From assembly GCA_947631535.1 (NCBI GenBank), contig CANRLU010000006.1, forward strand, positions 1 to 44,836: a DNA stretch of 44,836 nucleotides. The letters run 5' to 3'. Made by a program: the position numbers and the translations under genes. This document shows, piece by piece, positions 36,778-44,836 of this stretch. The notes beneath the pieces were generated by a model, which worked only from the letters and a program-made list of their open reading frames with translations, was not told the DNA's origin and did no database searches. Position 1 is the first letter of the stretch. Every line of letters starts with the position of its first letter. This DNA comes from an uncultured Clostridia bacterium. Lineage in GTDB: Bacteria; Bacillota; Clostridia; Oscillospirales; Ruminococcaceae.

Positions 36778-37827
36778 ATGAGCAAGGAAATTTTTGAAGC
36801 GCTGAAAATTATGCAGCAGCAGAACGGCATACCTATAGACGACCTCATCGAAAAGATAAAGGGCGGCATTATGAAGGCGGTAAAGAGGGACTACCCCGAT
36901 TCGGAGAACATAAGGATAGACCTTGACCCCGAGACCGAGACCTTTGAAATGGCTCTTTTAAAGACCGTCGTCGAGGGCGAGCCCGAAGACCCCGCCAACG
37001 AGATATCCCTCGACGAGGCGAGGACTCATCAGCCCGATATCGCCGTCGGGCAGACCTGCGAAATTATCCTCAACCCCGCCGCGTTCGGGCGCGTTGCGGC
37101 GAGCTCGGCAAAGCAGTCGATACGCTCTGACATAAAGCAGTTTGAGCGCGACAAGCTCGTTGAGCAGTATAAAGACAAAGAGCACGAGCTCGTTTCGGCC
37201 AGGGTGCAGAAGGTCGAGCCGCTCACCGGCAACGCCGTTATCACCATCGACAAGGACGAAATATACTTCCCGCGGACGGAGCAGATCCCCGGGGACAGCT
37301 TTAAGCCCGGCGACATCATTCAGGTGTACGTCGTGGGCGTGGTGAATCCCGACAAGAAGCCTACCGTAAAGGTGTCGCGCGCGCACCGCGACTTTGTGAA
37401 GCGCCTGTTTGAGCGCGAAGTCCCCGAGATATACGACGGGACCGTGGAGATAAAATCCATCTCCCGCGAGGCGGGCTCGAGAAGCAAGATAGCCGTCAGC
37501 TCGAAAAATCCCGACGTTGACGCCGTGGGCTCCTGCATAGGCCCTAAGCGCTCGAGAATATCGGCGATAGTTTCGGAGCTCGGCGGCGAAAAGATAGACC
37601 TCATTCCCTACAGCGAGGACGACGCAGAATTCGTCGCAAAGGCTCTGGCTCCGGCGGAGGTAAAGAGCGTTACGCTCGCCGAAGACGGCACCAAGAGCTG
37701 CACCGTTATCGTTCCGGCAAATCAGCTCTCCCTCGCGATAGGAAACAAGGGGCAGAACGCAAAGCTCGCCGCAAGGCTTACGGGCTATAAGATAGACATT
37801 CTGCCCGACGAGAAGGCGGAAGAATGA
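36778..37827 (+). CDS. nusA: Transcription termination/antitermination factor NusA
   Basis: S1-like and KH domains: VSRAHRDFVKRLFEREVPEIYDGTVEIKSISREAGSRSKIAVSSKNPDVDAVGSCIGPKRSRISAIVSELGGEKIDLIPYSED...LAIGNKGQNAKLAARLTGYKIDI. Confidence 0.97.
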   Translation: MSKEIFEALKIMQQQNGIPIDDLIEKIKGGIMKAVKRDYPDSENIRIDLDPETETFEMALLKTVVEGEPEDPANEISLDEARTHQPDIAVGQTCEIILNPAAFGRVAASSAKQSIRSDIKQFERDKLVEQYKDKEHELVSARVQKVEPLTGNAVITIDKDEIYFPRTEQIPGDSFKPGDIIQVYVVGVVNPDKKPTVKVSRAHRDFVKRLFEREVPEIYDGTVEIKSISREAGSRSKIAVSSKNPDVDAVGSCIGPKRSRISAIVSELGGEKIDLIPYSEDDAEFVAKALAPAEVKSVTLAEDGTKSCTVIVPANQLSLAIGNKGQNAKLAARLTGYKIDILPDEKAEE

Positions 37828-38105
37828 AGCCGAGAAAGATTCCGATGCGCTCCTGCGTGGGCTGCTTCGAGTCGAAGCCCAAAAAGGAGCTTATAAGAAT
37901 AGTCCGCTCGCCGGAGGGGGAGATAAGCCTCGACCCCGTAGGAAAAAAGGCAGGAAGAGGGGCATATATCTGTCCCGATCCGGAGTGCCTTAAAAAGGCG
38001 AGAAAGGCAAAAAGGCTCGAAAAAAGTCTTGAGTGCGAGATAGGGCCGGAAGTCTACGAGGCTCTCGAAAAAGAGCTTGAAAGCAGGGTGACGCCCAATG
38101 GCTGA
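37824..38105 (+). CDS. ylxR: YlxR (DUF448) RNA-binding protein
   Basis: KIPMRSCVGCFESKPKKELIRIVRSPEGEISLDPVGKKAGRGAYICPDPECLKKA. Confidence 0.92.
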   Translation: MKPRKIPMRSCVGCFESKPKKELIRIVRSPEGEISLDPVGKKAGRGAYICPDPECLKKARKAKRLEKSLECEIGPEVYEALEKELESRVTPNG

Positions 38106-38412
38106 CATAAGCGGTCTGCTGTCGATGTGCCGCAAGGCCGGCAGGCTCGTCCTCGGAATGGACGAGGTAAAAAGCTCATGCTTAAGGCACGAGGCGAGGT
38201 GCGTTCTGACTGCAAGCGATTTTTCGGACAATTCGCTCAGGGAAATAGAGCGCATCTGCCTGAGGACCAAAATAAAAATGATAGATCTTCCGGATACTAT
38301 GGACGGCATCGCGGCGGCGGTGGGAAAGCGCTGCGGCGTGATGTCGGTGACGGATAAGGGCTTTGCCGAAGCCATCGCAAAAAAGCTTTCCTCCAAACAA
38401 AACAACTTATAA
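38098..38412 (+). CDS. ylxQ: L7Ae/L30e-family ribosomal protein (YlxQ)
   Basis: LLSMCRKAGRLVLGMDEVKSSCLRHEARCVLTASDFSDNSLREIERIC; between ylxR and infB. Confidence 0.88.
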   Translation: MADISGLLSMCRKAGRLVLGMDEVKSSCLRHEARCVLTASDFSDNSLREIERICLRTKIKMIDLPDTMDGIAAAVGKRCGVMSVTDKGFAEAIAKKLSSKQNNL

Positions 38413-38418
38413 GGGGTT

Positions 38419-40887
38419 ATGCCTATGATTACAAAATACAAACTGAGCGATCTCGCAAAGGACTTAAAGCTTCAGCCCGCGGAGATAATCGAAGCTTTGA
38501 GCGCGGAATTCGGGCAGAAAAAGGCGGCGATGTCTCTTACGCCCGAAGAGGTGAATTATGTTTTAGAGCTGTTTACCCGCCGAAACGAGGTAGAGAGCTT
38601 CGAGCCGTATTTTGCCGATAAGACCGCCTCGAAAAAGCCGGAGCCCAAGCCCGAAAAGCCAAAGGCAGCCAAACCGAAGGCCGAAAAGCCCGCCGAGCCC
38701 AAAAAGGAGCCTCAAAAGCCCGCCGAGCCCAAGGCGGAGCCAAAGCCCGAGGTCAGGCAGCAGCCGGAGGCGGAGAAAAAGCCGGAGCCCAAGCCCGCCG
38801 AGCAGCCCCAGAAGCCGCGCCGCGAAGAGAAAAAGCAGCCTGCCAAGAAGCAGGACCGCGGAGAGCGCCAGAAGCTCGTTACGAGCGGGACGGGCGCATC
38901 GTCGGCGGCAAACGACAAGCAGCGCGTCGTCGATACGAGGGGCAGCTATGTAAATATCGACAAATATAACGACCGCTACGACAATCTTGCCGAAAACGGC
39001 AGAAAGAACAACGAGAACTACCAGAAAAAGCAGAAGCTCGTTCAGAAGTCGAAGCAGAAAAAGCAGCAGCTTTCCACCAAGCGCGAAACCGAGGCCGAAA
39101 AGCTCCGCAGGCTCGAGCTCGAGCGCGCAAGAAAGCAGCAGCTTAAGGTCACCATTCCCGACGAGATAACCGTAGGCGAGCTCGCCGCGCGCCTCAAGAC
39201 CGCCGCTACCGAGGTCATCAAAAAGCTTATGTCGCTCGGAGTGTTTGCGACGATAAACCAGACCGTTGACTTCGACACCGCAGCTCTCGTTGCCGAAGAG
39301 CTCGGCGCAAAGGTGGAGCGCGAAGTTGTAGTGACCATAGAGGAGCGGCTCATCGTTGACGAGGAAGACAAGGCCGAAGACCTCGAGGAGAGAAGCCCCG
39401 TAGTCGTTGTTATGGGCCACGTTGACCACGGCAAGACCTCGCTTTTGGATAAGATACGCCACGCAAACGTCACCGCTACCGAAGCGGGAGGCATCACCCA
39501 GCACATCGGCGCCTATAGGGTGTCGGTAAACGGGCGGGACATTACCTTCCTCGACACACCGGGCCACGAAGCGTTCACTGCTATGAGGCTCAGAGGCGCT
39601 ATGGTAACGGATATAGCGATACTTGTTGTCGCGGCGGACGACGGCATCATGCCCCAGACAGTAGAGGCGATAAACCACGCCAAGGCCGCGGGGGTATCGA
39701 TAATCGTAGCAATAAATAAGATGGATAAAGAGGGCGCCAACCCCGACAGGATAATGCAGCAGCTCACCGAGCACGACCTCGTTGTTGAGGCGTGGGGCGG
39801 CGACGTGGTCTGCGTACCCGTTTCGGCGAAGACGGGCGAGGGAATAGACGAACTTTTGGAGAACGTCCTCCTCGTGGCCGACGTTTTAGAGCTCAAAGCC
39901 AATCCGCACCGCCTTGCAAAGGGCTCCGTCATCGAGGCAAGGCTCGACAAGGGCCGCGGACCGGTCGCTACCGTCCTCGTGCAGAACGGCACCCTTAAGT
40001 CCGGCGACATAATCATCGCCGGAACGGCAGTCGGCAGAGTGAGAACCATGACCGACGACAAGGGCAGGAGCGTGAGCTCGGCGGGGCCGGCAGTGCCTGT
40101 TGAGATAACCGGTCTTGATGAAGTGCCCGCGGCGGGAGACGTCTTCAACGCCGTTGCCGACGAAAAGCTTGCCCGCGAGCTCGTTGAGCAGCGCAAGCAG
40201 GAGGCCAAGGAAGAGATATTCAAGCAGTATCAGAAGGTAACTCTCGACAATCTGTTCAGCCAGATATCCGAGGGCGAGATGAAGGAGCTGCCGATAATCG
40301 TTAAAGCCGACGTTCAGGGCTCGGTTGAAGCCGTGAAGCAGTCGCTCGAAAAGATATCGAACGACGAGGTCAGGGTAAAGGTGATCCACGGAGGAGTCGG
40401 CGCCGTTTCGGAGAGCGACGTTATGCTCGCCTCCGCCTCAAACGCCATCATAGTGGGCTTCAACGTAAGGCCCGACCCCGTTGCGAAGGCCAACGCCGAG
40501 CGCGACGGTGTGGATATCCGCCTCTACCGCGTCATCTATGACGCCATCGAGGAGATCCAGACGGCTATGAAGGGCATGCTTGCGCCGAAGTTCAAAGAAG
40601 TCGATACCGCGAGGGTCGAAGTCCGCCAGGTGTATAAGATCACCGGCGTCGGAGCCGTTGCGGGGTGCTACGTCCTCGACGGCAAGATCTCGCGCAACGA
40701 CCAGGTCCGCGTAGTCCGCGACGGAATAATCATCGCCGACGACAAGATGTCGAGCCTCAAGCGCTTTAAGGACAATGTCCGCGACGTCGCCGCGGGATTT
40801 GAGTGCGGCATAACCCTTGAAAAGTTCAGCGACTTCAAAGAGGGAGACATCTTTGAGGGCTACGTTATGAGCGAGGAAGAAAGATAA
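38419..40887 (+). CDS. infB: Translation initiation factor IF-2
   Basis: KP/EP-rich N-terminal linker; [73 protein letters not shown]. Confidence 0.98.
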   Translation: MPMITKYKLSDLAKDLKLQPAEIIEALSAEFGQKKAAMSLTPEEVNYVLELFTRRNEVESFEPYFADKTASKKPEPKPEKPKAAKPKAEKPAEPKKEPQKPAEPKAEPKPEVRQQPEAEKKPEPKPAEQPQKPRREEKKQPAKKQDRGERQKLVTSGTGASSAANDKQRVVDTRGSYVNIDKYNDRYDNLAENGRKNNENYQKKQKLVQKSKQKKQQLSTKRETEAEKLRRLELERARKQQLKVTIPDEITVGELAARLKTAATEVIKKLMSLGVFATINQTVDFDTAALVAEELGAKVEREVVVTIEERLIVDEEDKAEDLEERSPVVVVMGHVDHGKTSLLDKIRHANVTATEAGGITQHIGAYRVSVNGRDITFLDTPGHEAFTAMRLRGAMVTDIAILVVAADDGIMPQTVEAINHAKAAGVSIIVAINKMDKEGANPDRIMQQLTEHDLVVEAWGGDVVCVPVSAKTGEGIDELLENVLLVADVLELKANPHRLAKGSVIEARLDKGRGPVATVLVQNGTLKSGDIIIAGTAVGRVRTMTDDKGRSVSSAGPAVPVEITGLDEVPAAGDVFNAVADEKLARELVEQRKQEAKEEIFKQYQKVTLDNLFSQISEGEMKELPIIVKADVQGSVEAVKQSLEKISNDEVRVKVIHGGVGAVSESDVMLASASNAIIVGFNVRPDPVAKANAERDGVDIRLYRVIYDAIEEIQTAMKGMLAPKFKEVDTARVEVRQVYKITGVGAVAGCYVLDGKISRNDQVRVVRDGIIIADDKMSSLKRFKDNVRDVAAGFECGITLEKFSDFKEGDIFEGYVMSEEER

Positions 40888-40914
40888 AAGAAAGATCCAA
40901 CGGAGGATAAGACT

Positions 40915-41280
40915 ATGGCTGATTTCAAGGCTGCAAGGCTTTCGTCCGACATTCAGCGAATAATAGGCTGCAAGTTAAGAGACCTTAAAGACCCCCGAAT
41001 CGACGCCGAAAAAATGACGGTAGTGCGCATTGAAGTCTCGCGCGACCGCTCGGTGGCAAAGGTATACGTCTCGCACCTCGGGGGAATGAGCGCCGCCAAA
41101 GAGGCCGTAAAGGGTCTCGAGAGCGCTTCGGGGCTTTTAAGGCACGAGATAGTCGCGGTATTGGGGATAAGAAAGGCTCCCGAGCTGAGGTTTATCCCCG
41201 ACGATTCGGCGGAATATTCGGCTCACATCTCGAAGATGCTCAAGGAGCTCGACCTCCCCGAAGATACGGACGAAGAATAA
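40915..41280 (+). CDS. rbfA: Ribosome-binding factor A
   Basis: RLSSDIQRIIGCKLRDLKDPRIDAEKMTVVRIEVSRDRSVAKVYVSHLG...LRHEIVAVLGIRKAPELRFIPDDS. Confidence 0.95.
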   Translation: MADFKAARLSSDIQRIIGCKLRDLKDPRIDAEKMTVVRIEVSRDRSVAKVYVSHLGGMSAAKEAVKGLESASGLLRHEIVAVLGIRKAPELRFIPDDSAEYSAHISKMLKELDLPEDTDEE

Positions 41281-41309
41281 CATAAACCAACAGGAAAAGA
41301 GGCCTGAAT

Positions 41310-42254
41310 TTGATACTCGCCGATATTTCCGCGCTGGCGCGGAAGCTTAACGACTGCCGAAACGCGGTCATTCTCACCCACGCCCACCCCGACGGCGACA
41401 CTCTCGGGGCAGGGTTCGGGCTGTGCTGTTACCTGAGAAGCAGAGGCATAAAGGCCAACGTGCTCAATTCCGAGCCGCTGCCCGAAAAATTCTCGTTTTT
41501 ATATAAAGACTACGAACCGCAGGACTTCGAGCCGAGCTGCGTCATTTCGGTGGACGTCGCCGCGAAAGACCTTTTGGGCGACGGGCTCTCGGATTATGCC
41601 GACAGGATAGATCTTTGCATCGACCACCATTTTTCCAACAGAATGTCGGCCAAAGACTGCTATATCGACGGCGATTCCTGCGCAGTCTGCCTGATAATCT
41701 TCGAGCTCCTTAAAGAGCTCGGAGCCGACATCACCCCTCAGATAGCCAACTGCCTTTACACCGGCATAGCTACCGATACCGGCTGCTTTATGTTTGAAAA
41801 CACCTCTCCCGCCGCCCATCGCGCGGCTGCGGCTCTTGTTGAGGCGGGAGCGCAGGCGGCCGCGATAAATCGCGAGATGTTCCAGGTGAAATCGCGCGGG
41901 AGGATATTCGCCGAGCAGAGGGCGATAGGCGAAATGAAGTTCGCCTGCGGCGGAAAAGTGGCGCTTATAACCGTCACCAACGCGCTCATAGAGGGCTGCA
42001 ATATCGACAGGGCCGATCTCGACGGCTTTGCCGGCATACCCCTCTCGGTAGAGGGCGTTGAGATAGGAATAACCCTTAAGCAGCAGCCCGAAGGAGTTTT
42101 CAAGGCTTCGGTGCGCACCGTCTCGGCCGACGCTTCCGCGATAGCGCAGCGCTTCGGCGGCGGGGGCCACATAAGGGCCGCCGGCTGCACTCTCACCGAT
42201 GACCGCGAGGAGTCGGAGAGAATGATTACCGAAGCGGCGGCGGAGTTTGTATGA
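41310..42254 (+). CDS. nrnA: DHH-DHHA1 phosphoesterase (nanoRNase/pAp phosphatase NrnA type)
   Basis: VILTHAHPDGDTLGAGFGLCCYLRSRG, LCIDHHFSNRMSA, GIATDTGCFMFENTSPAAHRAAAALVEAGA, RFGGGGHIRAAGCTL. Confidence 0.93.
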   Translation: MILADISALARKLNDCRNAVILTHAHPDGDTLGAGFGLCCYLRSRGIKANVLNSEPLPEKFSFLYKDYEPQDFEPSCVISVDVAAKDLLGDGLSDYADRIDLCIDHHFSNRMSAKDCYIDGDSCAVCLIIFELLKELGADITPQIANCLYTGIATDTGCFMFENTSPAAHRAAAALVEAGAQAAAINREMFQVKSRGRIFAEQRAIGEMKFACGGKVALITVTNALIEGCNIDRADLDGFAGIPLSVEGVEIGITLKQQPEGVFKASVRTVSADASAIAQRFGGGGHIRAAGCTLTDDREESERMITEAAAEFV

Positions 42255-43117
42255 TATCGGGAGTCATACCCGTGGACAAGCCGGCGGGATTTACTTCGTT
42301 CGACGTTATAGCCAAGTGCCGCGGAATATTGAAAGAGCGCCGCATAGGCCATTCCGGCACCCTCGACCCTATGGCGACGGGCGTCCTGCCGCTGTTTATA
42401 GGCAGGGCCACGCGGGCAGTGGACATTTTGCCCGACACCGATAAAAGCTACCGCGCCGAGTTCAAGCTCGGCCTTTCGACCGATACGCAGGACAGCACCG
42501 GAAGCGTTCTTCTTAGGAGCGATAAGCGCGCCGAAAGGTCGGAAATAGAGGCGGCGCTTGCGGGCTTTACCGGAGAAATAAGCCAGATCCCGCCGATGTA
42601 TTCGGCGGTAAAGATAAACGGCAGGCGGCTTTACGACCTCGCAAGGTCCGGAAAGACCGTCGAGCGCGAGCCGCGAAAGATAGAGGTCTACCGCCTCGCC
42701 CTTAAGGATTTCGACGAAGAAAACCAGAGCGGAGTCCTTGAAATAGACTGCTCGAAAGGTACCTATATAAGAACGCTGATAAACGACATCGGCGAGCAGC
42801 TCGGAACGCTCGGCATCATGACCGCTCTTCGCAGGACCCGCTCACAGGGATTTTCGATATCGCAGTGCGTAACGCTTTCGCAGCTTGAAAGCGGCGCGGA
42901 AAAATATCTGATACCCGTGGAGAGCTGCTTTGAAGTCTACCCGAGGCTCGACCTCGACCCCAAGCGGGAGCGCCTTTACATAAACGGCGTCACGCTGAAA
43001 GCACCTCTGCCCGACGGGCTCGCGAGGGTCTTCGGCAGCGGGTTTATAGGGATAGCAAAGGTATCGGGCGGAGAGGTAAGGCCTTATAAGAGCTTTCGGG
43101 AGGCGGAAAATGAGTGA
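42251..43117 (+). CDS. truB: tRNA pseudouridine(55) synthase
   Basis: GVIPVDKPAGFTSFDVIAKCRGILKERRIGHSGTLDPMATGVLPLFIGRATRAVDIL, PPMYSAVKINGRRLYDLARSG, YIRTLINDIGEQLG. Confidence 0.96.
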   Translation: MISGVIPVDKPAGFTSFDVIAKCRGILKERRIGHSGTLDPMATGVLPLFIGRATRAVDILPDTDKSYRAEFKLGLSTDTQDSTGSVLLRSDKRAERSEIEAALAGFTGEISQIPPMYSAVKINGRRLYDLARSGKTVEREPRKIEVYRLALKDFDEENQSGVLEIDCSKGTYIRTLINDIGEQLGTLGIMTALRRTRSQGFSISQCVTLSQLESGAEKYLIPVESCFEVYPRLDLDPKRERLYINGVTLKAPLPDGLARVFGSGFIGIAKVSGGEVRPYKSFREAENE

Positions 43118-43976
43118 TGTAAGCGTTCTGCTCGGCCTCTTCGACGGGCTCCACCGAGGGCATATGAGCGCGGTCGGCGAGCTTTTGAAGTTGTCGGGGG
43201 AAAAGACCGTTTTCACCTTTAACTCCGCCTCGATGATAACAAAAGGCGAGCGCGGGCTGCTTTTGACCGACTCCGAAAAAAAAGAGCGCCTTCTTGCGCT
43301 CGGAGCCGACAGGGTCATCTCGCGGGACTTCGGGGAGCTAAAAGACCTCTCACCCGAGGATTTCGTCCAAAAGATACTCTTTAAAGAGCTTCGGGCAAAA
43401 AGGGTTATCTGCGGAGAGAATTTCCGCTTCGGCAGGGGCGGAAAAGCCGACGCCGAGGCGCTCAAAGAGCTCTGCCGAGCCTTGGGCATAGATGCGGCGA
43501 TAGTCCCGACGGTGTGTGACGGCGGCCTGCCGATAAGCACCACGAGGATACGCGGGCTCATCGAGGGCGGAGAAATAGCCGAGGCAAACCGGCTTTTGGG
43601 CTACTGCTACGGCTTCGGAGGAACTATTGAGCACGGCTCGGGGATAGGTACGAAAATGGGCATAAAAACGATAAATCTTATGTTCGAGGCCCAAAGGGTG
43701 CTCCCCAAAAAAGGGGTCTACGCCTCAAAAGTGAGCATTGACGGCGCTGCTTACGCTGGGGTGACCAATATCGGCACACGTCCGACGGTCCACTCCGACG
43801 GCAGAGTGGTGATAGAAACTCACCTTCTGGATTTTGAGGGCGACGTTTACGGAAAGAGCGCCGAAGTTGCGCTCACGGATTTTATGAGAGAAGAAAAGCG
43901 CTTCGGCGGACTTGACGAGCTCAGGGAGGCCGTGGCGAAAGATATAAAAAGAGCAAAGGAGTTATTTGAGCTATGA
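43110..43976 (+). CDS. ribF: Bifunctional riboflavin kinase/FAD synthetase
   Basis: [93 protein letters not shown]. Confidence 0.94.
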   Translation: MSDVSVLLGLFDGLHRGHMSAVGELLKLSGEKTVFTFNSASMITKGERGLLLTDSEKKERLLALGADRVISRDFGELKDLSPEDFVQKILFKELRAKRVICGENFRFGRGGKADAEALKELCRALGIDAAIVPTVCDGGLPISTTRIRGLIEGGEIAEANRLLGYCYGFGGTIEHGSGIGTKMGIKTINLMFEAQRVLPKKGVYASKVSIDGAAYAGVTNIGTRPTVHSDGRVVIETHLLDFEGDVYGKSAEVALTDFMREEKRFGGLDELREAVAKDIKRAKELFEL

Positions 43977-44836
43977 ACGAAGTCAGAACGAGGTTTGCAC
44001 CCAGTCCGACGGGTTATCTTCACATCGGAGGGCTTCGCACCGCGCTGTTTACCTACTGCATCGCCAAAAAGGCGGGCGGAAAATTCATTCTTCGCATTGA
44101 GGACACCGACCAGGAGAGATACGTTGAAGGCGCAAACGAGGTTATCTACCGCACTCTCAGAGCCGTAGGGCTCAACTGGGACGAGGGCCCCGACGTCGGC
44201 GGCGACTACGGCCCGTATATCCAGACCGAGAGGCGCGGACTTTACAAGGAATACGCCGAAAAGCTGGTCGAGCTCGGCGGCGCGTATTACTGCTTCTGCG
44301 ACAAGGAACGCCTTGCGGAGCTAAAAGCCGTTCAGGAGGCTTCGGGCGTGAACCCGATGTATGACAGGCACTGCCGCGACCTTTCTCCCGAAGAGGTAAA
44401 GGCCAAGCTCGATGCGAGCGTGCCATATGTTATCCGCCAGAAGGTCCCGCTCGAGGGGACGACCACCTTCCACGACGTCCTCTACGGCGACATAACCGTT
44501 GAAAATTCCACCCTCGACGACCAGGTCCTTCTAAAGACCGACGGTCTGCCGACATATAACTTCGCCAACGTCATCGACGACCACACTATGGGTATAACCC
44601 ACGTCGTCAGGGGCAACGAATACCTCGCCTCTGCGCCGAAATACACGCTTTTATATAAGGCGTTCGGCTGGGAGGAGCCCGTTTATATCCACGTTGAGCA
44701 CATTATGAGAGATAAGCAGCATAAGCTCTCGAAGCGCGACGGCGACGCCTCTTATGAGGACTTCATCGCGAAGGGATATCTGAGCGAAGCGATCGTAAAT
44801 TACATCGCTCTTCTGGGCTGGTCCCCCAAGGGCGAG
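43973..44836 (+). CDS. gltX: Glutamyl-tRNA synthetase (partial, runs off the right edge)
   Basis: From ATG at 43973: [77 protein letters not shown]...[20 protein letters not shown]. Confidence 0.96.
   Translation, partial: MNEVRTRFAPSPTGYLHIGGLRTALFTYCIAKKAGGKFILRIEDTDQERYVEGANEVIYRTLRAVGLNWDEGPDVGGDYGPYIQTERRGLYKEYAEKLVELGGAYYCFCDKERLAELKAVQEASGVNPMYDRHCRDLSPEEVKAKLDASVPYVIRQKVPLEGTTTFHDVLYGDITVENSTLDDQVLLKTDGLPTYNFANVIDDHTMGITHVVRGNEYLASAPKYTLLYKAFGWEEPVYIHVEHIMRDKQHKLSKRDGDASYEDFIAKGYLSEAIVNYIALLGWSPKGE

Noticed and set aside
38563-39774. 403-aa ORF antisense to infB
   Set aside because: Leu/Gly/Arg-rich low-complexity translation mirroring the KP/EP-rich IF-2 linker; shadow ORF.
36262-44836. 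Novelty in the rimP-to-gltX gene run
   Set aside because: Gene content and order are the standard Firmicutes nusA-infB operon followed by rbfA, nrnA, truB and ribF; only the leader seems worth a second look.

Overview
The window looks like a chromosomal segment of a GC-rich Clostridia-type Bacillota (my inference; gene families and order fit Oscillospirales-like gut bacteria). From left to right: (1) a minus-strand bifurcating [FeFe]-hydrogenase operon (hndA ... hndB, hndC), with a regulatory block of two DRTGG proteins, two lone HATPases, a PHP phosphoesterase and a sensory-type [FeFe]-hydrogenase-like protein between the NADH/ferredoxin subunits; (2) nth, then a 3 x 116-bp tandem repeat upstream of secA; (3) a DUF1015 gene followed by a three-gene cassette: a signal-peptidase-II-like domain fused to a long membrane region, a small uncharacterised membrane-anchored protein, and a permuted NlpC/P60-like (papain-fold) protein; (4) a HAD hydrolase, glyQS-type glycyl-tRNA synthetase, a very large secreted protein, serC-serA, a polysaccharide deacetylase and tatD; (5) three tandem paralogous transglutaminase-like lipoproteins and an orphan BtuF-like lipoprotein; (6) tsaD-rimI-rsmI-trmN6-like-dus, with a truncated duplicate of the dus 5' end; (7) polA and the canonical rimP-nusA-ylxR-ylxQ-infB-rbfA-nrnA-truB-ribF-gltX run. 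Besides protein genes, three intergenic regions (about 9.63-9.75 kb, 31.10-31.20 kb, 33.25-33.33 kb) hold arrays of abutting GC-rich hairpins with mostly 3-nt loops. My best candidates for something undescribed are these hairpin arrays, the LspA-like fusion cassette, and the sensory hydrogenase block. No CRISPR, rRNA, tRNA, transposase or prophage was found by eye.
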